A DNA stretch of 64,000 nt from Thermogemmatispora tikiterensis. GTDB taxonomy: Bacteria > Chloroflexota > Ktedonobacteria > Ktedonobacterales > Ktedonobacteraceae. The notes beneath the pieces were generated by a model. It was not told where the DNA came from and ran no database searches. It saw only the letters and a list, made by a program, of their open reading frames with translations. Position 1 is the first letter of the stretch. Each line of letters opens with the position of its first letter. The position numbers and the translations under genes were made by a program. Location of the stretch: NCBI RefSeq assembly GCF_003268475.1, contig NZ_MCIF01000002.1:5741644-5805643 (forward strand), written 5' to 3'. This document shows positions 1 through 8,312 of this stretch, piece by piece.

Positions 1-2
1 GC

Positions 3-239
3 GTGGCAGAGGTGAACCCGGCTTACACGAGCCAGCTCTGTTCACGCTGTGGCCAGCGAGGAACCCGTCGCCGGCATCGCTTCGCCTGCCCACACTGCGG
101 GGCCGAGGAGCATGCCGACATCAATGCAGCGCGCAACATTCGAGCGCGTGCACGCTGTACTGTCCTGCGGGGCAGTGGGCTGCTGTCAACCAGCCCCGAA
201 GCCCGGGCCGATGAGGCTACGGGCAAGCCCCTGGCTTGA
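3..239 (+). pseudogene. tnpB: TnpB (IS200/IS605 OrfB) C-terminal end, cut by window edge
   Basis: The 3' end of an RNA-guided TnpB nuclease; the frame is open to the left edge, so the rest may lie outside the window. It holds the C-terminal zinc ribbon (CSRC...CPHC) and the RuvC-III motif [10 protein letters not shown], whose Asp is catalytic in the family. It is nearly identical to the last 78 residues of the tnpB at 8278-9300 apart from a few substitutions and a 2-residue insertion (RARARC versus RDRC). Whether the full gene is intact cannot be judged here. The stop codon falls inside the right-end hairpin. Confidence 0.88.
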
Positions 240-963
240 AGCCAGGGGTCGTTGACTGTCCATTGGCGGCGTTGAAGGTGCAGGTGCTCAGTGAATAGTT
301 ATCCGAATAAATCAGCGTATAGAGCGTGCCGGTGCAGGCAGCGGCCAGGCCCCCGCTGGCTCCCAGCGGGGGCAGCGACCAGCTCTGCAGACTGGACCAG
401 CCAGCGCCGTTGAAAAAGGAGCAACCGAGGGCTTCGCCACCAATGACGTCGTAGAGAAAAAAGACATCGTTGGTGCCAGCGCAGGCAATACCTTTGATCA
501 GGGCGTTGCTCGGTGGGGAAAGCACAGTTGTCGGGCCGCTCCAGCTCAGACCGTTATTGGCTGAGGTCCAGACCCAGAGCTGGCTGCCGCTGCTGCCGCG
601 CTGAGCGAAAGCTCGCAGCAGACCACCACAGTTGGCAATGGCGCAACCACCGTCCTGATTCATAACCCCACTGGCACCCGGTAGCGTCACCCAGGCGCTG
701 GTGGCCCACTGGCTGGCCTGGGCAGGATCGCTGATGCGCTGGACCTGGAAAGTCCCGTTCAGAAAAGAGCTGGCCCCCGCCAGGCGGACGCGCACGATGC
801 TGCCATCGCTGGCAAGGCAGGCATCATGCCAGCTCTCGGGCGTGCCAGGGGTCTGGTAGGGAGCATAGTGCAGGACACGGTCGGCAACGCTGAGGACAAG
901 GGCGGGACGGCGCGTCAGGCTGCTGAGAGCCACGTTCAGGGGATTGGGAAGAGTACGAACCAT
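217..963 (-). pseudogene. Truncated propeller/BNR-like protein, 3' part lost to IS insertion
   Basis: Protein of about 248 aa from ATG at 963, which is preceded by AGGAGA at good spacing. The sequence is rich in S, G, W and N, with repeated stretches such as SGSQLWVWTSANNGLSWSG that resemble BNR/sialidase-type propeller blades; no catalytic motif is recognised. No signal peptide is evident. The genuine coding sequence stops at base 257: the last residues ([12 protein letters not shown]) are read from the IS right end, so the protein is cut short. The remainder would lie beyond the element, outside the window. Function unknown. Confidence 0.6.
228..256 (+). mobile_element. IS200/IS605 right end with subterminal hairpin, copy 1
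   Basis: A perfect 10-bp stem (CCCCTGGCTT / AAGCCAGGGG, 228-248) is followed by GTCGTTGAC. The sequence up to base 256 is shared with two other places (ends at 9316 and, reversed, 30258), after which all three diverge; this fixes the right end of the element at 256. In TnpB systems the omegaRNA scaffold ends at this boundary and the adjoining flank (257-276) serves as guide. That last point is family knowledge applied here, not seen directly. Confidence 0.8.
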
Positions 964-1514
964 CGTGAGATCTCCTGTTGCTTTGGGGAGGTCTTGGATT
1001 GGGGCCTGATGGGAAAGGAGGAGAACAACATACATGGGGCGGGAGGCGAAGCCGCTAACCCCTCTGGGGCGGAGGCAATGGCCTGACCACCTTCTACCAG
1101 TATAGCTGAGTGGCGAGCCGGAGGCAAGAGGCGATCTTGTTCATATAGACATAGGTCTATACAGTGTTGAAGGCGCGGACCGCGCCGTGAGGAAAATTGT
1201 ACACAGTGCCCAAATACTTAGGGATAGAATTAGATATTCTACTCATTTACAGGGAAAAAAGAAAGTGATACTGTATAACCAGAGAAACAAATTAGGCATA
1301 CTTCACAAGAGCGCCCACATTACTGACCATTGCAGCGCAGCGAGCGAGATCAACAAGCAAGGGTGCCAGGGGTCCTGCCTGTTGGCAGCGAACGTTCAAG
1401 CTGGCTGGGGAGAGCCGCAGAGTGGCGAGGTGAGCCAGAGTAGGGCACCATCAGTGCCGTACGCGGTGTGAAAGAAGGAAAGAGAGAGAAGAAAGGGAGA
1501 GAGGCGACGTCTTT
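964..1514. other. Intergenic region, AT-richer, divergent promoters
   Basis: 550 bases between the truncated propeller gene (leftward) and the globin gene (rightward). It contains one clear palindrome at 1144-1161. The purine-rich stretch just before the globin start (GAAAGGGAGAGAGG) probably supplies its ribosome binding site. Open frames in the region look non-coding. Confidence 0.5.
1144..1161. promoter_or_regulatory. Palindromic operator-like site upstream of globin
   Basis: Perfect 7-bp inverted repeat TATAGAC-ATAG-GTCTATA. It lies between two divergent genes, about 355 bases before the globin start. The symmetry suggests a dimeric regulator site; no regulator is identified. Confidence 0.4.
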
Positions 1515-1916
1515 ATGAATGCGCCCCTGCTCAAGGAAAGCTTTGAGCTAATTGCTCCTCAGAAAGAGGCTTTTGCGCGTCAGTTCTATGAGCGCCTTTT
1601 TACGACCTATCCCCAAACGCGCCCGCTCTTTGCCAGCACCGACATGCGGCGTCAGGAGAGCGCCCTCATGGCCACCCTTGCCGCAGTCGTCGCCGGCGTT
1701 GAGCGTGGAGAGAACCTTGTGCCGGTGCTGCGCAAGCTGGGTGAGCGCCATTACCGCTATGGTGTGCAGCCTGAGCACTATCCCCTGGTTGGGCAGGCCC
1801 TGCTCGCCACCTTTAGCGACTTTCTCGGGCCGCGTTTCACGCCGGCCATGCAAGATGCCTGGGTACAGGCTTTTGAGGTCATCAGCTCCCAGATGATCGC
1901 TGCTGGTGAACCATAG
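1515..1916 (+). CDS. Single-domain bacterial globin
   Basis: 133-aa haem protein of the flavohaemoglobin-type single-domain globin class (Vitreoscilla haemoglobin-like), cytosolic, expected to bind O2 or NO. Visible markers are FYERLF with Tyr25 at the B10 position, Phe39 (CD1), Gln47 (probable E7), and the F-helix GERHYRYGV with proximal His79, followed by HYPLVGQALL typical of this class. The reductase half of flavohaemoglobins is absent and no reductase gene is adjacent. The start ATG follows a purine-rich leader. The gene stands alone and runs toward folD on the other strand. Confidence 0.9.
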   Translation: MNAPLLKESFELIAPQKEAFARQFYERLFTTYPQTRPLFASTDMRRQESALMATLAAVVAGVERGENLVPVLRKLGERHYRYGVQPEHYPLVGQALLATFSDFLGPRFTPAMQDAWVQAFEVISSQMIAAGEP

Positions 1917-1978
1917 CACGTTGCGTGAGGGGCACCGCACTACTTATTTGCCCTCCTGGGTGCGGCTGCCCCTCCCCC

Positions 1979-2022
1979 CCTCTTCGCCGTACCGGGGTCC
2001 TGGGGGCCAGCAGGCGAAGAGG
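1979..2022. terminator. Stem-loop between convergent globin and folD
   Basis: Perfect 10-bp arms CCTCTTCGCC / GGCGAAGAGG with a 24-base loop, in the short space between two convergent genes. There is no T-run, so it is a candidate bidirectional terminator only. Confidence 0.35.
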
Positions 2023-2041
2023 CGAAGCAACGTTCCCCCAG

Positions 2042-2935
2042 CTAAAACTGAGGGATGGAGAGATCCGGCGCCTCTTCCGCCAGTCCGCTGGCCAGCCAGG
2101 CGGCGCGGACGCACTGTTTGAGCAGCATGACATTGGTCAACGGACCGACGCCACCCGGCGTTGGGGTGATGGCCGCAGCAACCTCACGTACTGCCTCAAA
2201 GTCCACATCGCCCACGATGCCCCCTTCCGGTAAGGCATTGATCCCTACATCGATGACCACCGCTCCCGGGCGCACCATCTCGGCAGTCACCAGGCGCGGG
2301 CGTCCGACGGCGGCGATCAACACATCGGCCTGGCGCGTCAGGGCTGTCAGATCGCGTGTACGCGAATGGCAGACACTTACCGTGGCATTACGCTGCAAGA
2401 GCATCAGCGCCAGCGGCTTGCCCACCACATTGCTGCGCCCCAAGATTACCACACGCTTGCCTGCCAGTGGTATCCGATGGCGATCGAGAATCTCCACGAC
2501 AGCGGCAGCGGTCGAAGGCAGGAAGCTGGGCAGGCCCAGGAAGAGATTGCCGGCGCTGCCAGGGCTGATGCCATCGATATCCTTCGCCGGTGCCACCGTA
2601 TCGGCGACCATCTTCTGCGAGAGGTGGGCAGGCAGGGGCATCTGCACAATGATGCCGTGGGTGCGCTGGTCCCCATTGAGCTGAAGCAGCAGGGCGCGCA
2701 GCTCGTCGGCGCTGGTCAGAGCAGGTAGCTCCTCTAGTCGTGCCTGCACACCGATCTCTCCGGCGATGCGCAGGATAGCCTTGGTATAAACTCCCGAGGC
2801 AGCATCGCCGCCCACACGCACAATCACCAGACCGGGTGGGTAGCCCTGCTGCTCACGGAAGCGAGCGACCTCAGTGCGCAGCTCGCCCCGAATCTCGGCA
2901 CTGAGGGCGCGCCCATCGAGAATTGTCGCACTCAC
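2042..2935 (-). CDS. folD: Methylene-THF dehydrogenase (FolD family), cyclohydrolase Lys absent
   Basis: 297-aa FolD-family enzyme of one-carbon metabolism. It starts at GTG 2935, behind AGGAGGGACTTT, and overlaps the stop of the upstream gene by GTGA. Conserved parts are GIIVQMPLP, KDIDG, the NADP-binding GRSNVVGKPLA, VDVGIN and TPGGVGPLT. The family's YxxxK catalytic motif reads Y50-T-K-A-I54 here: the lysine needed for cyclohydrolase activity is replaced by Ile, although Lys52 is close by. PCTP is also changed to PSTA. The dehydrogenase fold looks intact. The upstream partner could supply the missing step (see findings). Confidence 0.9.
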   Translation of the reverse strand: MSATILDGRALSAEIRGELRTEVARFREQQGYPPGLVIVRVGGDAASGVYTKAILRIAGEIGVQARLEELPALTSADELRALLLQLNGDQRTHGIIVQMPLPAHLSQKMVADTVAPAKDIDGISPGSAGNLFLGLPSFLPSTAAAVVEILDRHRIPLAGKRVVILGRSNVVGKPLALMLLQRNATVSVCHSRTRDLTALTRQADVLIAAVGRPRLVTAEMVRPGAVVIDVGINALPEGGIVGDVDFEAVREVAAAITPTPGGVGPLTNVMLLKQCVRAAWLASGLAEEAPDLSIPQF

Positions 2936-3555
2936 AAAGTCCCTCCTACCAGGCGCGCCACGTCGCTCTGGCCTGCCTCCACTTGCTGCAGGGCTGCCTC
3001 CAGGCGCCCTTGCAGCTGCTCGACCAGTTGCTGGTTTTTGAGAGAGCGCAGGTTGACGCGCACCATCCACGCTGCCCCCTGGGCCGCACTCATCACCAGG
3101 GCGGCCCCCGCGGCGATGTCGCTGCGGACATTCTTGTTGCCGATCTGGGCCAGGCGCACGCAGAAGTGCATCAGCTCCGCCGCTCGCTCGGCTACTTCCA
3201 GCGGCACCAGGGCCGCCTCATGAAGCCGCACCTGAATGGCACGGCTGCGAGCCTCGTTCTCTTCGCTGCTCCCCTTGGGAAGCCGGAAACTCATGGCAAG
3301 CCGCTCGTAGGCGTCAATATCCTCTTGTATGAGTTGTTGGAATCGCTCGCGCAATTCCTCAGTCTTTTGTAGAATCTCTTCAATCTCATCTTGTACGTCA
3401 GCGTAGCCGCTTTTGCCAATGGTGAGTCGAGTGACCATACTGGCAAGGGCCGCACCCATCGCTCCACTCAGCGCCGCAGCGGAGCCGCCCCCGGGTGTTG
3501 GTTGTGAGGAAGAGAGATCATTGAGATACTCCCGTAAGGATTGATCTAAATACAT
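2932..3555 (-). CDS. Cyclodeaminase/cyclohydrolase family protein (FtcD-C/FchA type)
   Basis: 207-aa protein of the formiminotransferase-cyclodeaminase C-terminal family, which also contains FchA, a methenyl-THF cyclohydrolase of almost the same length. The N-terminal signature TPGGGSAAALSGAMGAAL is characteristic; the rest is helical. ATG 3555 is preferred because AAGGA lies 7 bases before it; an ATG six bases earlier has no room for a ribosome binding site. It is translationally coupled to folD through a 4-base overlap. Without a formiminotransferase domain, a role as stand-alone cyclohydrolase is plausible; formimino-THF cyclodeaminase is the alternative. Confidence 0.85.
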   Translation of the reverse strand: MYLDQSLREYLNDLSSSQPTPGGGSAAALSGAMGAALASMVTRLTIGKSGYADVQDEIEEILQKTEELRERFQQLIQEDIDAYERLAMSFRLPKGSSEENEARSRAIQVRLHEAALVPLEVAERAAELMHFCVRLAQIGNKNVRSDIAAGAALVMSAAQGAAWMVRVNLRSLKNQQLVEQLQGRLEAALQQVEAGQSDVARLVGGTL

Positions 3556-4311
3556 GTACATGTCCTTGCAAAGAGCAGTAGCTGTTGGCTGTCTGCAGTA
3601 TCCCAGAGGGACAGGCATTTTGAGAGACATTATAGCACAGAACTGGTGATGCTGCGCGTGCTCTTACGCTGCAATGGCTGGCTGAGCCTTCCCCTGGGCA
3701 TAGCGTGAGGGTAGTCCCTGCCGGGGGCTTTGTGAACTGCGTCACTTTTCTCGTGTGAACTACGACCTGGCGAGATCGCCCTCTGGCAGCTACCTTTCGT
3801 ACAGGAAAAAGATCTAACTCCGATGTTTCTTCTTACAAACTCATTGCTGAGTCGGCGAAATAACCCTTTTTTAAGAAACTAATGAAAGATCGCATGGAGA
3901 GTCGAGTTCAATGAAAATGGCTACTCTTCCCCCTCTATCTCGCTTATGCGAGGGGAATGGTGCAGCCTCTGCCAGCCTCCCGGTGCACTGTGCAGACAGC
4001 CGCTGTTCTCTCATTCCACCTACCGCGATGCATGGCCTGGCCGGCGATGTGGATAGCGTTCCGCCCTGGGCGCTCCGAGAAGCCGCGGGTTGCGGGCCAG
4101 CGCTGGCTCTTCCTTCAACGGGCTGGGCCCGGTTACTGCAACCCTGGGCCAGACCAGGTCAACCGCTGACGTACCTCTACCACGAGTAATAGCCAAGCAA
4201 AGGGGCGGGTCTGACTGGTAGCTTCCCAGGGTCAGCCCGACGGGGCAGTTACCAGCGCAGCGACCCGACAGCGATTGCAACGCTTTCCTGTGTCCTGTGG
4301 AGGGTTCCCCT
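3556..4311. other. Long intergenic region before WD40 gene
   Basis: About 750 bases. Part is AT-rich (3790-3900, including a T6 run and AAGAAACTAATGAAAG), as expected of promoters. A 92-codon open frame at 3911-4189 has a weak ribosome binding site and no recognisable protein character, so I do not call it a gene. GTGAACT occurs twice near 3732 and 3755. Confidence 0.4.
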
Positions 4312-5499
4312 ATGAATAGCGGCAGCCTTTGCGTTGCCTGCGATGATCAGGGAATGAAGGGTACTCTGGCGGGGTCGACGCCATGGCGGGAGGGTGCTGG
4401 CATACGAGGCTGCCGGTGCCAGCCGGCGTCGGCTCCCGCTGGGGTAGATAGGGCGATAGCAATCATGACCCCTTCTTCGCTGGCTCGGCTCTCGATCACA
4501 TCAGAGGCAACGCTGGCGACCTTTCGGACCCCGGCAGGGGTGGCCGTCGCAGATCTGGCCTGGTCTCCTGACAATCGTCTGCTGGCTTACTGCACGGCGG
4601 GCGAAATTCCAGACCTGCGGGTCTGCGATATGAGCAGTCGCAAGACGCTTGTGCTCTACCAGAATAAGGCCGTTGATGCCATCAGCGTGTTTGGCTGGTT
4701 TGTCTCTGGCTCCTCTCTTGTAAGTTTCCTCGGGCTGTCGCGTGGCCTCCTGCAAGTGCTGCAGCTGACCAACGGTAGCTGCCTGGTCCACTGTGCTGCG
4801 AGTCTGGGCGCAGGGACCGCTATTTCTCATCACAGCTTTGCCTGGTCCCCGGATGGCTCTCGGTTGGCGGTGGCAGGCAAGGCCCAGGTGGTCGTGATTG
4901 AGCGGAGCAGCGGTCGGATGCTGGCGGCCTACCCACCGCAGCCGCTGCCGGGTGGTCAGCCCTCCTATATTGTGGCCTGGTCGCCGGACGGTCAGACGAT
5001 TGCCTCGGCGGGGCGCATGCATGCGGTGCAGTTCTGGGAGGCGGCCACGGGCCAATCCCGGCAGCATTTCCCTGAGCAGGGGCAGGCTATTGCGGCAGCC
5101 TGGTCGCCGGATGGTCGCGCTCTTGCCTATATGGTGGGGTGGGACATGGTCAGGTGCGCAGGCTCGGCCCTGCCCCTGCCGGTGCTGATCATCGTGCGTG
5201 AGGTTGAGACGGGGCGCCAGCTTCTGGAGCTGGAAGGGCGCTTTCTGGTGGACCTGGGCAGGTCAGGGCTGGTGGTCTATCCCCATAGCCTGGCGTGGTC
5301 GCCGGACAGCCGCTATCTGGTGACAGCCGGCCAGGGGGCGGAGGTGCAGGTCTGGGAGGTGGGGCGCCAGCGGCTGGCCCTGAGCTATCGAGGGCACCGC
5401 GATCTCGTCCAGGCGGTGGCCTGGGCGCCAAATGGCCAGTGGATCGCCTCCGGGGGGAGGGATGGCACAGTGCAGATCTGGCAGGCCCCGGGGCGCTGA
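4312..5499 (+). CDS. WD40 repeat protein
   Basis: 395-aa beta-propeller protein. At least six blades are marked by AWSPDG/AWSPDS/AWAPNG strings followed by IASAG- or IWE-type strands, ending in WIASGGRDGTVQIWQA; a seventh, degenerate blade may lie near VFGWFVSGSSLVSF. About 60 residues precede the first blade and have no recognised domain. No signal peptide, kinase or effector domain is fused. ATG 4312 is chosen because GGAGGG sits 7 bases upstream; a GTG 15 bases earlier overlaps that site. Such propellers are protein-interaction scaffolds; the partner is unknown. It converges on the Argonaute gene. Confidence 0.85.
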   Translation: MNSGSLCVACDDQGMKGTLAGSTPWREGAGIRGCRCQPASAPAGVDRAIAIMTPSSLARLSITSEATLATFRTPAGVAVADLAWSPDNRLLAYCTAGEIPDLRVCDMSSRKTLVLYQNKAVDAISVFGWFVSGSSLVSFLGLSRGLLQVLQLTNGSCLVHCAASLGAGTAISHHSFAWSPDGSRLAVAGKAQVVVIERSSGRMLAAYPPQPLPGGQPSYIVAWSPDGQTIASAGRMHAVQFWEAATGQSRQHFPEQGQAIAAAWSPDGRALAYMVGWDMVRCAGSALPLPVLIIVREVETGRQLLELEGRFLVDLGRSGLVVYPHSLAWSPDSRYLVTAGQGAEVQVWEVGRQRLALSYRGHRDLVQAVAWAPNGQWIASGGRDGTVQIWQAPGR

Positions 5500-5520
5500 C
5501 TGATCACAGCGTCCCTGCCT

Positions 5521-5565
5521 GCCAGGGAGGGTGTCCCTTCCCTACGAAGGGCCTGCCTCCCTGGC
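5521..5565. terminator. Stem-loop between WD40 gene and Argonaute gene
   Basis: Ten-base arms GCCAGGGAGG / CCTCCCTGGC enclose a second small stem (CCCTT...AAGGG). It lies between two convergent genes. There is no T-run; candidate terminator. Confidence 0.4.
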
Positions 5566-5604
5566 GCTCGTCCGTGTTGGCGGACACACCTGCCCGGCTC
5601 AGGT

Positions 5605-7854
5605 TCAAAGCCAGAAAGGCAACGTACCCTCAGCCCGCTGCGGACGAATGCCAACCAGTGCCAGCCCACCCAGCTCATCACTATAGTGAATGCTAATCGG
5701 CAGCCGTGGAGGACGTAGCGAGCCGGCGTGCAGTAAGGTCAAGGCGAGCACTGAATGCAGGGCCTCCTTGAGAGGGAAAGGCGGCTCGCTACGGATATGC
5801 AGCGGCTCCGGGGTGGCTGCCGACGAGGGTGGCAGGGTTGAAACAAGCAGGGCCTCGTAGTCGCTCAGGAGCATAGCGCTACCCTTTGAGGGCAAAGTAA
5901 TCCCCTCCAGTTGCTGACGAGAGGAAGAAGCTGGGCGATGGCTGCCTGATGGTGCCACGGCGGCTCGGCCTGGAGCCGGTTGGAAGCCATAGAGTCGCGG
6001 AGCTCCCTGCTTGATGACCTCGACCAGCAAGAACGTCGCTCCAATGCGTTGAGCCCACTCCTGAAGATCCTGTTTCTCGCGTCCGCGATAGGGACCATCG
6101 CGCTGGATCAGCACCCGCTTGCCAGCGAAGAGGGCCTTCGGAAAGAGCTGTTGCAAAACTTGACTGGGAATAGTCTCGCCATCGATGACCGCATCGGCGA
6201 TCCGGTACTGAAGCAGCTGGCCATCGTTTTGAAAAATTCTCGTCTGAGCTGTTAGGTTCACGCTGCCCGGCAGCGACGTTTTGAGGCGCCGAGCGATATC
6301 GATGCCAACGATGACATCGGCATAAGGGAGAGGCTCGGCAAGCACATAGGGGATGCCACCCATCTTGCTCAAGAGACCCAAAGCGATGTTAGCTGCGGCA
6401 AAGACCCGCTCTTTCAGAGTCGAGAAGAGAACCACCTGACTGGGGATGTCGTTGCCAACCGTGAGGGCCTTGAAATGGTGGTAGAGGGTCCAGGGCTTCT
6501 GGCTGGCTTCCTCTCGGGGCGAAGGCTGTGCCTCCCGATCGGGGAAGAAAGCCAGCAGCGCATCGACGGCGCGCTCCTCCCGAAGGGAGGCGATGACCTG
6601 CTCCAAGGCCTCCTTGCTGTTATGGGGGAGCCGCTTCAGAGAGAATTGCACGGGTGCCTGGAAGAGCTTGAAAGCCTTCCCCAGAAGCCGAGCAAAGCTC
6701 GCCGCCTCTTCTTTGCGTAGATCTCTTGTTGAGACAAGGCCAAGGCGCAGAGTTCTCCTGTCAGCCAGCGAGGGCGCTGGGCGATAGAAGCCGTAGCGCT
6801 TTAAGCCCGTTATGACTTCCCCGCTGTCCTTGTGCTCGATGATCTGATCCTGGCCAACGCGGAGCCGAGGAACAAAACCCAGGTCGGTACCATGCTGGAA
6901 GAGCCTCGGCGTCCGCTGCGTGCTGTAGGCCGCGGACTTGATCAGTTTGCGCTGCTGCAGAGGCTGCGACAGCGAGCGGATCATCGCAGCGCGCCTGGCG
7001 GGCGAGAGGTGCAGGCGGCTATGGACCTGGCAGCCGTTCAGGCCCAGGCGCTCATAATCTCCTGGCTGTACCACAATGCGCAGCCCGCTCAGCGGATATT
7101 CGTACCCTTTGCCGCTCGCCGTGGCTACTAAGACCACGGCCTCCTCATCTCTGGCTTGCTCTAGACGCCGCCGCGAAGGCTCTCGCGTCGCCAGGGCCAG
7201 CAGTCGCTGACGCTCCGTAGCGACCTTCCCTGTCACGCGAGCAATGGAGCCGCAGAGGTCTCCCTCTTTGGCCTTGACGCGCAGATCGCGAATGTGTTCC
7301 TCTAGCTCGCTCAGTGTTTGCCAGGAAAAGCTTTGACAGAACGACCACAGGTCCTGCTTCAGCACCGGCTGGGAACTGACCGAGAGCGAGATGGCTGGTT
7401 CCCCCTGGACCAGCCAGCCACGCAGGTGGTAGATACGCCAGATCTGAAGCGCCGGTGGCAGCTCCTCGTGGAAGGGCTGCAGGGCCTGTTTTAACTCTTC
7501 CGCCAGTTCGTCGGCTAGGCCAAGCGCTACATAGTCGGCTTGCTCGCCTGGCCCAGCCTGCCATTGCTCCTCGAGCTGGATCGTACGCAGGCCACCAAAA
7601 ACGCCGCTCGGCGTGGACCAGAGGTCTCGACAGAGCTGCTTCAGCTGCTCTGCAGTGCAGAGCTGGTCGCTGACCAGGTGCCGGCTGCTGCGACTCCAGA
7701 ACCAGTGGCCCCCGGTGCGCCGGCGCAGATCATAGGCCAGCTTGCCGCCAATCATGGCCGGGTCATCGTGGGTCGTCAGATCCAGCAGGTAACCAACAAG
7801 AGGAGGCAGAGCCTCCCTGTTAAGAGGGAAAATTTCAGAAATTAATGCTTCCAT
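5605..7854 (-). CDS. Prokaryotic Argonaute (long, PIWI catalytic tetrad complete)
   Basis: 749-aa guide-directed nuclease. The MID pocket residues for the guide 5' end are visible as Tyr458, Lys462 (YHHFK), Gln473 (IPSQ) and Lys497 (LLSKMGG). The PIWI domain (about 505-749) has the DEDD tetrad: Asp519 (VGIDIAR), Glu560 (DGET), Asp586 (IQRDG) and Asp726 (HYSDEL), so cleavage is expected. The first 350 residues would hold the N and PAZ regions, which are weakly conserved. No Shine-Dalgarno precedes ATG 7854; the upstream 30 bases are very AT-rich (AATAAAATATATAACG), so leaderless or poorly initiated translation is possible. No helicase or extra nuclease is in the same operon. DNA or RNA target is not decidable here. 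Confidence 0.93.
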   Translation of the reverse strand: MEALISEIFPLNREALPPLVGYLLDLTTHDDPAMIGGKLAYDLRRRTGGHWFWSRSSRHLVSDQLCTAEQLKQLCRDLWSTPSGVFGGLRTIQLEEQWQAGPGEQADYVALGLADELAEELKQALQPFHEELPPALQIWRIYHLRGWLVQGEPAISLSVSSQPVLKQDLWSFCQSFSWQTLSELEEHIRDLRVKAKEGDLCGSIARVTGKVATERQRLLALATREPSRRRLEQARDEEAVVLVATASGKGYEYPLSGLRIVVQPGDYERLGLNGCQVHSRLHLSPARRAAMIRSLSQPLQQRKLIKSAAYSTQRTPRLFQHGTDLGFVPRLRVGQDQIIEHKDSGEVITGLKRYGFYRPAPSLADRRTLRLGLVSTRDLRKEEAASFARLLGKAFKLFQAPVQFSLKRLPHNSKEALEQVIASLREERAVDALLAFFPDREAQPSPREEASQKPWTLYHHFKALTVGNDIPSQVVLFSTLKERVFAAANIALGLLSKMGGIPYVLAEPLPYADVIVGIDIARRLKTSLPGSVNLTAQTRIFQNDGQLLQYRIADAVIDGETIPSQVLQQLFPKALFAGKRVLIQRDGPYRGREKQDLQEWAQRIGATFLLVEVIKQGAPRLYGFQPAPGRAAVAPSGSHRPASSSRQQLEGITLPSKGSAMLLSDYEALLVSTLPPSSAATPEPLHIRSEPPFPLKEALHSVLALTLLHAGSLRPPRLPISIHYSDELGGLALVGIRPQRAEGTLPFWL

Positions 7855-8132
7855 ATCGTTATATATTTTATTGAGTTAATAGGAGAAGACTGCACTGCTG
7901 TGGTACAGCCGGGCTATCCCCGGCGAGGGCAGGTCTGCCACGGGGGACATCGCTCTCGTCCTTTCCTTCTCTTTTCTATGTTAAGGTGCTGGAGGCGGAA
8001 AAGCTCCCCCACAATGGGGGGGCTGGCAGAAAGGAGGCAGGGGCCTGACAGGCAGACAGGTATCTGGCGCGGTCTCAGGGCAAGGGTCCTGCAGGAGTGA
8101 CCAGATGGGTGCCCTGAGACCGTGCCAGCCGT
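7855..8132. other. Argonaute upstream region
   Basis: Contains the AT-rich stretch directly before the Argonaute start (7855-7890), likely the promoter, then GC-rich sequence with no gene and the stem-loop at 8067-8125. Confidence 0.4.
8067..8125. repeat. Long inverted repeat between Argonaute and tnpB relic
   Basis: Arms 8067-8082 (GCGCGGTCTCAGGGCA) and 8110-8125 pair at 15 of 16 positions around a 27-base loop. It follows the stop of the small leftward reading frame at 8133-8312, so it may end that transcript, but it lacks a T-run. Other roles are open. Confidence 0.5.
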
Positions 8133-8312
8133 TTAGCAAAGCTGCTGCATGATGGCGATATAGGCGTTCCAATCGGTGATCGTGGAGATGTCTTCAGTGA
8201 GGAGAGCGCAGTTGTTCACGATGGCGTATTGGGGCGCCGGCCAGGCCTGGCTGCTGATCAGCTGATCAAGCACTGTTTTGGCATGCGCTCCCGTGATGAC
8301 CTGTAGCGCCAT
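8133..8312 (-). CDS. Small protein or C-terminal gene remnant, 59 aa
   Basis: ATG at 8312, after AGGCGG, reads 59 codons beginning MALQVITGAHAKTVLDQLIS and ending IAIMQQLC. It looks like real protein (amphipathic helices, no low complexity) but matches no family I recognise. Its first codons overlap, on the opposite strand, the start of the truncated tnpB, so it could be the surviving tail of a gene cut by that element. It reads toward the Argonaute gene and could share its transcript. Low certainty. Confidence 0.4.
   Translation of the reverse strand: MALQVITGAHAKTVLDQLISSQAWPAPQYAIVNNCALLTEDISTITDWNAYIAIMQQLC

Noticed and set aside
1187-1471. Open frame of 94 codons before the globin gene
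   Set aside because: No ribosome binding site, Lys/Ile-rich start unlike other proteins here, and it covers AT-rich promoter DNA.
2055-2684. 209-codon frame opposite folD
   Set aside because: Shadow of a GC-rich gene; rich in Ser/Arg/Thr with no domain. The folD frame carries the family motifs.
3911-4189. Open frame of 92 codons upstream of the WD40 gene
   Set aside because: Weak ribosome binding site and composition without domain character; kept only as a note on the intergenic region.
8067-8125. Inverted repeat as a CRISPR-type or IS end
   Set aside because: Single copy only, no repeats at regular distance, and no match to the right-end hairpin of the tnpB elements.
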